This document shows positions 62,031-64,000 of a stretch of 64,000 nt of DNA, in pieces (positions within the stretch are counted from its first letter, which is position 1; each line of letters starts with the position of its first letter). A program made the translations under genes and the position numbers. This DNA comes from Candidatus Sabulitectum sp. (GTDB lineage Bacteria; Fermentibacterota; Fermentibacteria; Fermentibacterales; JCC-6). The notes under the pieces were generated by a model. It saw only the letters and a list, made by a program, of their open reading frames with translations. It ran no database searches and had not been told where the DNA came from. The stretch lies in the NCBI GenBank assembly GCA_021107435.1, contig JAIOSV010000096.1:1-64000 (forward strand). Reading direction: 5' to 3'.

Positions 62031-64000
62031 ATGAGAAAACTTCTGTTCCTTATTCCACTACTGATGCTTTTTGCGTGTGGCGACGGAGAGGCTCCGGTTG
62101 TTGCTGAAGCGATTGAGGAACCATTTGTTGAGCCTGAGCATTTCAGTTCCGACAATGCTGAGAGACTTATTCCCAGATCGGTTCTGTTCGGCAATCCTGA
62201 AAGAATAGGTCCGCAGCTTTCTCCGGACGGAAGCATGATAGCTTACATCGCGCCGGCAGACGCTGTACTTAACCTCTGGGTAATGAATCGTGACCTCTCC
62301 GAGCCCAGACAGCTTACCTTTGACACCAACAGGGGTGTGAGAAACTATTTCTGGGCGGAAAACGGTATTCACATTCTCTACATGCAGGACGAGGCCGGTG
62401 AAGAGGATACTCATGTGTATCGTCTTGATGTGGCCACAGGTGATGTTGCGGATCTTACACCTTTCGAGGGAGTTAAGGCATATGTGAGTGCTACTGACGA
62501 GGATCAGCCTAATACAGTTCTTGTTGAGACCAATCAGGAGAATGCAATGTTTTTCGATGTGTACCGGTGCAACCTGGAGACAGGCGAACTTGAGATGATT
62601 GCAGACAACCCCGGTACTGACGAGAATGGAGATATGGTTCTTGGCTTCATGCCTGATGAAGACATGAACATAAGAATGTATTATGCCATAAATCCGGAGA
62701 CCGGGTACATTACTGTTTACCATCGCTGGGACGATGAATCTTCCTGGGAAGAGCTGGTGAGCTTTTCGTCTGATGATGAGTGGGGTCCAAAAAGGTTTAC
62801 CGATGACGGCAGGGGTATCTACCTTGTTTCCAACCTGGAATCCAATCTTTCCGCTCTTTACTACATGGATCTGGAGACCGGTGAGCAGACATACATCACC
62901 TCCGACTCACAGGCGGATGTGGGCGGAGTTGGCTTTGATCCTCACACCGGAGAGCCCAGATCTGTCTCTTTCAATTACCTCAGGCGCAGGCGTGAGATAC
63001 TTGATGAGTCTATCATTGCAGACATTGACTTCCTTACAGAATTCCATCATGGTGATTTCGGCACAGCCTCGCGAGACAATGCTGACAGCACCTGGATAGT
63101 GGTTTACTTTACAGTGGATAATCCTGCGGTCTATTTCCTGTATGACAGGACAGAAGGCTCCATGATGGAGATATTCACCGCAATTCCAGCCCTGGCGGAT
63201 TACGATCTGGCTCAGGTTGAACCGGTTGAGATAACTTCCAGAGACGGATTTATCCTGCCCAGCTATTTTACAAAACCTGATCCTGAGTTCTATGGTGAGG
63301 GGCCTTATCCCACCATCATTTATGTACACGGTGGTCCCTGGTATCGTGACCGCTACGGTTACGAACCCTTCTGCCAGCTTTTCGCCAATCGCGGCTTTGC
63401 GGTTCTTCAGATTAACTTCCGCGGTTCCACCGGGTTCGGCAAGGAATTCCTCAATGCCGGTAATCAGCAGTGGGGAAGAGACATGCAGGATGACCTCTCT
63501 GACGGAGTGAACTGGGCAATTGAGAATGGTGTCGCCGACCCAGAGCGAGTGGTTATTCTCGGCGGATCCTACGGCGGTTATGCCACCCTGGCCGGGGCTG
63601 CTTTCACACCGGAGCTTTACTGTGCCGCTGTGGACTTCTTCGGTCCCTCAAATCTCAATACCTTTATGGAGAGTGTACCGCCATACTGGCGTCCAATGAA
63701 AGCTCTTATGGACATAAGAGTCGGGAATCCCGATGATGAAGCCGACCGGGCAATGCTTGAAGAGGTTTCTCCTGTGAATTTCCCGGAGAATATCACAATG
63801 CCCATGTTTATCGTGCAGGGCGAGAATGACCCCAGGGTTGTCATAGAAGAAAGTGATCAGATGGTGGAAGCCCTTAGAGCCATAGGCACCGAAGTTCTCT
63901 ATGTGGTTTACGGCGATGAGGGGCACGGTTTTGCCCACGAAGAGAACAGTCTTGATTTTGCGGGCAGAGTAGAGGAATTCCTCTTCCTGAATGTCCCCGG
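62031..64000 (+). CDS. S9 family prolyl-oligopeptidase-type peptidase, lipoprotein (paralogue; 3' end outside window)
   Basis: Open from the ATG at 62031 (GGGAGA 5 nt upstream) to the window edge, 656 residues of an expected 670 or so. Lipobox LFAC with Cys16. Propeller and hydrolase domains align without gaps to the gene at 59334; the triad is Ser513 (GGSYGGYA), Asp600 and His632, each one position later. The two proteins are most similar in the hydrolase half and differ mainly at the propeller face and N-terminus (for example TYNYLRCRC against SFNYLRRRR), hinting at different peptide preferences. A tandem duplicate with its own promoter. Confidence 0.95.
   Translation, partial: MRKLLFLIPLLMLFACGDGEAPVVAEAIEEPFVEPEHFSSDNAERLIPRSVLFGNPERIGPQLSPDGSMIAYIAPADAVLNLWVMNRDLSEPRQLTFDTNRGVRNYFWAENGIHILYMQDEAGEEDTHVYRLDVATGDVADLTPFEGVKAYVSATDEDQPNTVLVETNQENAMFFDVYRCNLETGELEMIADNPGTDENGDMVLGFMPDEDMNIRMYYAINPETGYITVYHRWDDESSWEELVSFSSDDEWGPKRFTDDGRGIYLVSNLESNLSALYYMDLETGEQTYITSDSQADVGGVGFDPHTGEPRSVSFNYLRRRREILDESIIADIDFLTEFHHGDFGTASRDNADSTWIVVYFTVDNPAVYFLYDRTEGSMMEIFTAIPALADYDLAQVEPVEITSRDGFILPSYFTKPDPEFYGEGPYPTIIYVHGGPWYRDRYGYEPFCQLFANRGFAVLQINFRGSTGFGKEFLNAGNQQWGRDMQDDLSDGVNWAIENGVADPERVVILGGSYGGYATLAGAAFTPELYCAAVDFFGPSNLNTFMESVPPYWRPMKALMDIRVGNPDDEADRAMLEEVSPVNFPENITMPMFIVQGENDPRVVIEESDQMVEALRAIGTEVLYVVYGDEGHGFAHEENSLDFAGRVEEFLFLNVP

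Overview
The window looks like a piece of chromosome from an uncultivated, Gram-negative, fermentative bacterium of the FCB (Fibrobacteres-Chlorobi-Bacteroidetes) type; a Fermentibacterota- or Cloacimonadota-like lineage would fit, but the phylum is an inference. The evidence is an outer-membrane toolkit (LpxL-type acyltransferase, LolC/E-type permease, porin, small beta-barrel proteins, RND efflux, many lipoproteins), very large C25 (gingipain-type) proteases with FlgD/T9SS-like Ig tails, secreted repeat proteins ending in type-A sorting-like domains, and pyruvate phosphate dikinase. I recognised no rRNA, tRNA, CRISPR array, insertion sequence or prophage.

Layout. 1-2.9 kb (minus): DUF89 protein (cut by the window edge), a transglutaminase-like secreted protein and a LolC/E-type permease. 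2.97-12.2 kb (plus): C25 protease, class III sirtuin and second C25 protease joined by 4-nt stop/start overlaps, then a TPR/HTH protein with a disturbed 3' end. 12.4-20.7 kb (plus): ppdK, a GAF-GGDEF diguanylate cyclase, a DUF362/ferredoxin protein, an LpxL-like acyltransferase, a Cys-rich Rossmann protein and a small beta-barrel. 21.0-26.7 kb: an FG-GAP/VCBS repeat protein interrupted by an in-frame UGA followed by a SECIS-like hairpin, then on the minus strand two sister seven-repeat secreted proteins and a propeller lipoprotein. 26.9-32.6 kb (plus): gpsA, GHL10-type hydrolase, MBL hydrolase, two envelope proteins, aroB, tatC. 32.9-37.8 kb (minus): five-gene nucleotide-sugar/polysaccharide cluster with decayed gene fragments beside and inside it. 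38.1-41.2 kb (plus): DUF6504, dinB, DUF72 and a propeller lipoprotein. 41.3-46.5 kb: prepilin peptidase (minus), porin, zinc-ribbon membrane protein, arfB, GT39-type glycosyltransferase. 46.6-57.8 kb (plus): two RND permeases plus adaptor, and a CheR-PAS-histidine kinase-REC hybrid. 58-64 kb (plus): DUF6249-like/ECF sigma/membrane-protein operon, then two tandem S9 prolyl-oligopeptidase lipoproteins separated by the internally deleted remains of a nucleotidyltransferase toxin-antitoxin-like pair.

How the genes work together. The dominant theme is export and surface proteolysis: two C25 proteases and two S9 peptidases supply peptides, the sorting-tail proteins decorate the surface, and PpdK, GpsA and AroB serve central and biosynthetic metabolism. 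Gene duplication with later decay recurs (C25 pair, repeat-protein pair, S9 pair, epimerase and lipoprotein 3' fragments). The observations most worth following up are the UGA-interrupted FG-GAP gene with a SECIS-like stem-loop and the overlapping C25-sirtuin-C25 unit.
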